Origin: Candidatus Dojkabacteria bacterium
Lineage (GTDB): Bacteria > Patescibacteriota > Dojkabacteria > SC72 > JAFGCJ01
Direction: 5' to 3'
Assembly (NCBI GenBank): GCA_028696915.1
Contig: JAQVGB010000053.1
Span: 1 to 6,685, forward strand
DNA: 6,685 nucleotides
Below the pieces are notes generated by a model that worked only from the letters and a program-made list of their open reading frames with translations, did not search any database and was not told where the DNA came from. Made by a program: the position numbers and the translations under genes. How positions within the stretch are numbered: the first letter of the stretch is position 1; every line of letters begins with the position of its first letter. Shown here piece by piece: positions 6,187 to 6,685 of the stretch.

Positions 6187-6250
6187 GCGGCTTGTAAACA
6201 GGTAATATTTCATTGTATCAGCAGTGTCGGCTTCTGCAACAGACCCTTTC

Positions 6251-6685
6251 ATGGAGAACGTCAGGGTGCGGTTTGCCCCCAGCCCGACGGGGTGGATGCA
6301 TATCGGAAGCATCCGTCAGATTATCTATAACTATCTCTGGGCGAAAAAAAACAACGGTTCGTTTGTTCTGAGGATCGAGGACACGGACGTGAAGCGCACG
6401 GTCGAGGGAGGAATTGACGCGATATATGAAGTGTTCGACGCATTCGGGATTGACGTCGATGAAGGTCCGCGTACCGGAGGAGACTTCGGCCCGTACATTC
6501 AGTCCCAGCGGCTCGACATCTACAAAAAATATGCAGAGATGCTCATCGAAAAGGATGCGGCATATTACTGCTTCTGCTCTCAGGAACGGCTGGATGCGTT
6601 GAGAGAACAGCAGAAATTGAGAAAACTACAGCCGATGTATGACCGGCACTGCCGGGACCTGTCTCCGGAGGAAATTAAAAAGAAG
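6251..6685 (+). CDS. gltX: Glutamyl-tRNA synthetase, N-terminal part, cut by window edge
   Basis: This class I synthetase attaches glutamate to tRNA-Glu, and in many bacteria also to tRNA-Gln. The first 145 codons are present and the frame is open to the edge. The N-terminus VRVRFAPSPTG (4-14) leads into the HIGH-type signature HIGS (17-20), then VLRIEDTD (39-46) and FGPYIQSQRLDIYKKYAEML (79-98). CFC (107-109) with Tyr130 and Cys134 corresponds to the zinc-binding region of bacterial GluRS. The KMSKS loop and anticodon-binding domain lie beyond the window. The ATG at 6251 is chosen because the conserved sequence begins three residues later. An in-frame GTG at 6224 would add nine unconserved residues. 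There is no Shine-Dalgarno site. Bacterial GluRS family is certain; whether it is discriminating cannot be told from this part. Confidence 0.95.
   Translation, partial: MENVRVRFAPSPTGWMHIGSIRQIIYNYLWAKKNNGSFVLRIEDTDVKRTVEGGIDAIYEVFDAFGIDVDEGPRTGGDFGPYIQSQRLDIYKKYAEMLIEKDAAYYCFCSQERLDALREQQKLRKLQPMYDRHCRDLSPEEIKKK

Noticed and set aside
6193..6198. TTTACA on the minus strand (5 of 6 match to a -35 box)
   Set aside because: Its spacing to the minus-strand -10 candidates is about 11 or 29 bases, neither of which works for a sigma70 promoter.
6224..6226. Upstream in-frame GTG as the gltX start
   Set aside because: It would add nine residues before the conserved VRVRFAPSPTG start, with no ribosome binding site to support it; ATG at 6251 fits the family.
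1..6685. CRISPR arrays, tRNA or rRNA genes, insertion sequences, phage or defence genes
   Set aside because: No spaced repeats, cloverleaf-type sequence, transposase motifs or terminal inverted repeats are visible; the window is housekeeping genes plus one anchored protein.

Overview
The window holds five protein genes, the outer two cut by its edges. It looks like part of a streamlined bacterial genome, most likely from the Candidate Phyla Radiation (Patescibacteria). That placement is an inference. It rests on an aspartyl-tRNA synthetase without the usual bacterial GAD insertion, a membrane-anchored 427-residue protein whose pattern I associate with Microgenomates-like CPR genomes, and start codons without clear Shine-Dalgarno sites. 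Genes end in TAG, TGA and TAA. TGA is a real stop here, so this is not the Gracilibacteria-type code in which TGA means glycine. Base composition looks close to half GC by eye.

Layout. Positions 1-1499 (+) encode RecJ, the single-strand 5'-3' exonuclease, with its N-terminus missing. Positions 1500-1792 are non-coding and hold a promoter followed by a compact T-box riboswitch with mutually exclusive antiterminator and terminator hairpins. Positions 1793-3670 (+) encode an unusual aspartyl-tRNA synthetase with a C-terminal YbaK/ProX-type tRNA-deacylase domain. Its stop overlaps the start of a D-alanyl-D-alanine carboxypeptidase (3667-4785, +) in an ATGA junction. A 77-base convergent gap with small hairpins follows. 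The 427-residue anchored protein of unknown function is on the minus strand (4863-6146). A 104-base divergent region carries overlapping promoters, and the window ends in the first 145 codons of glutamyl-tRNA synthetase (6251 onward, +).

How it fits together. The T-box reads the charging state of a tRNA. Its bulge tetranucleotide UGGC fits a tRNA ending G73-CCA, as tRNA-Asp does, and a GAC (Asp) triplet lies where a specifier could be. aspS should therefore be switched on when Asp-tRNA is scarce. Because the cell-wall carboxypeptidase gene overlaps aspS, it is probably under the same switch. The two main points of interest are the AspRS-deacylase fusion and the T-box that controls it in a lineage outside the usual T-box groups.
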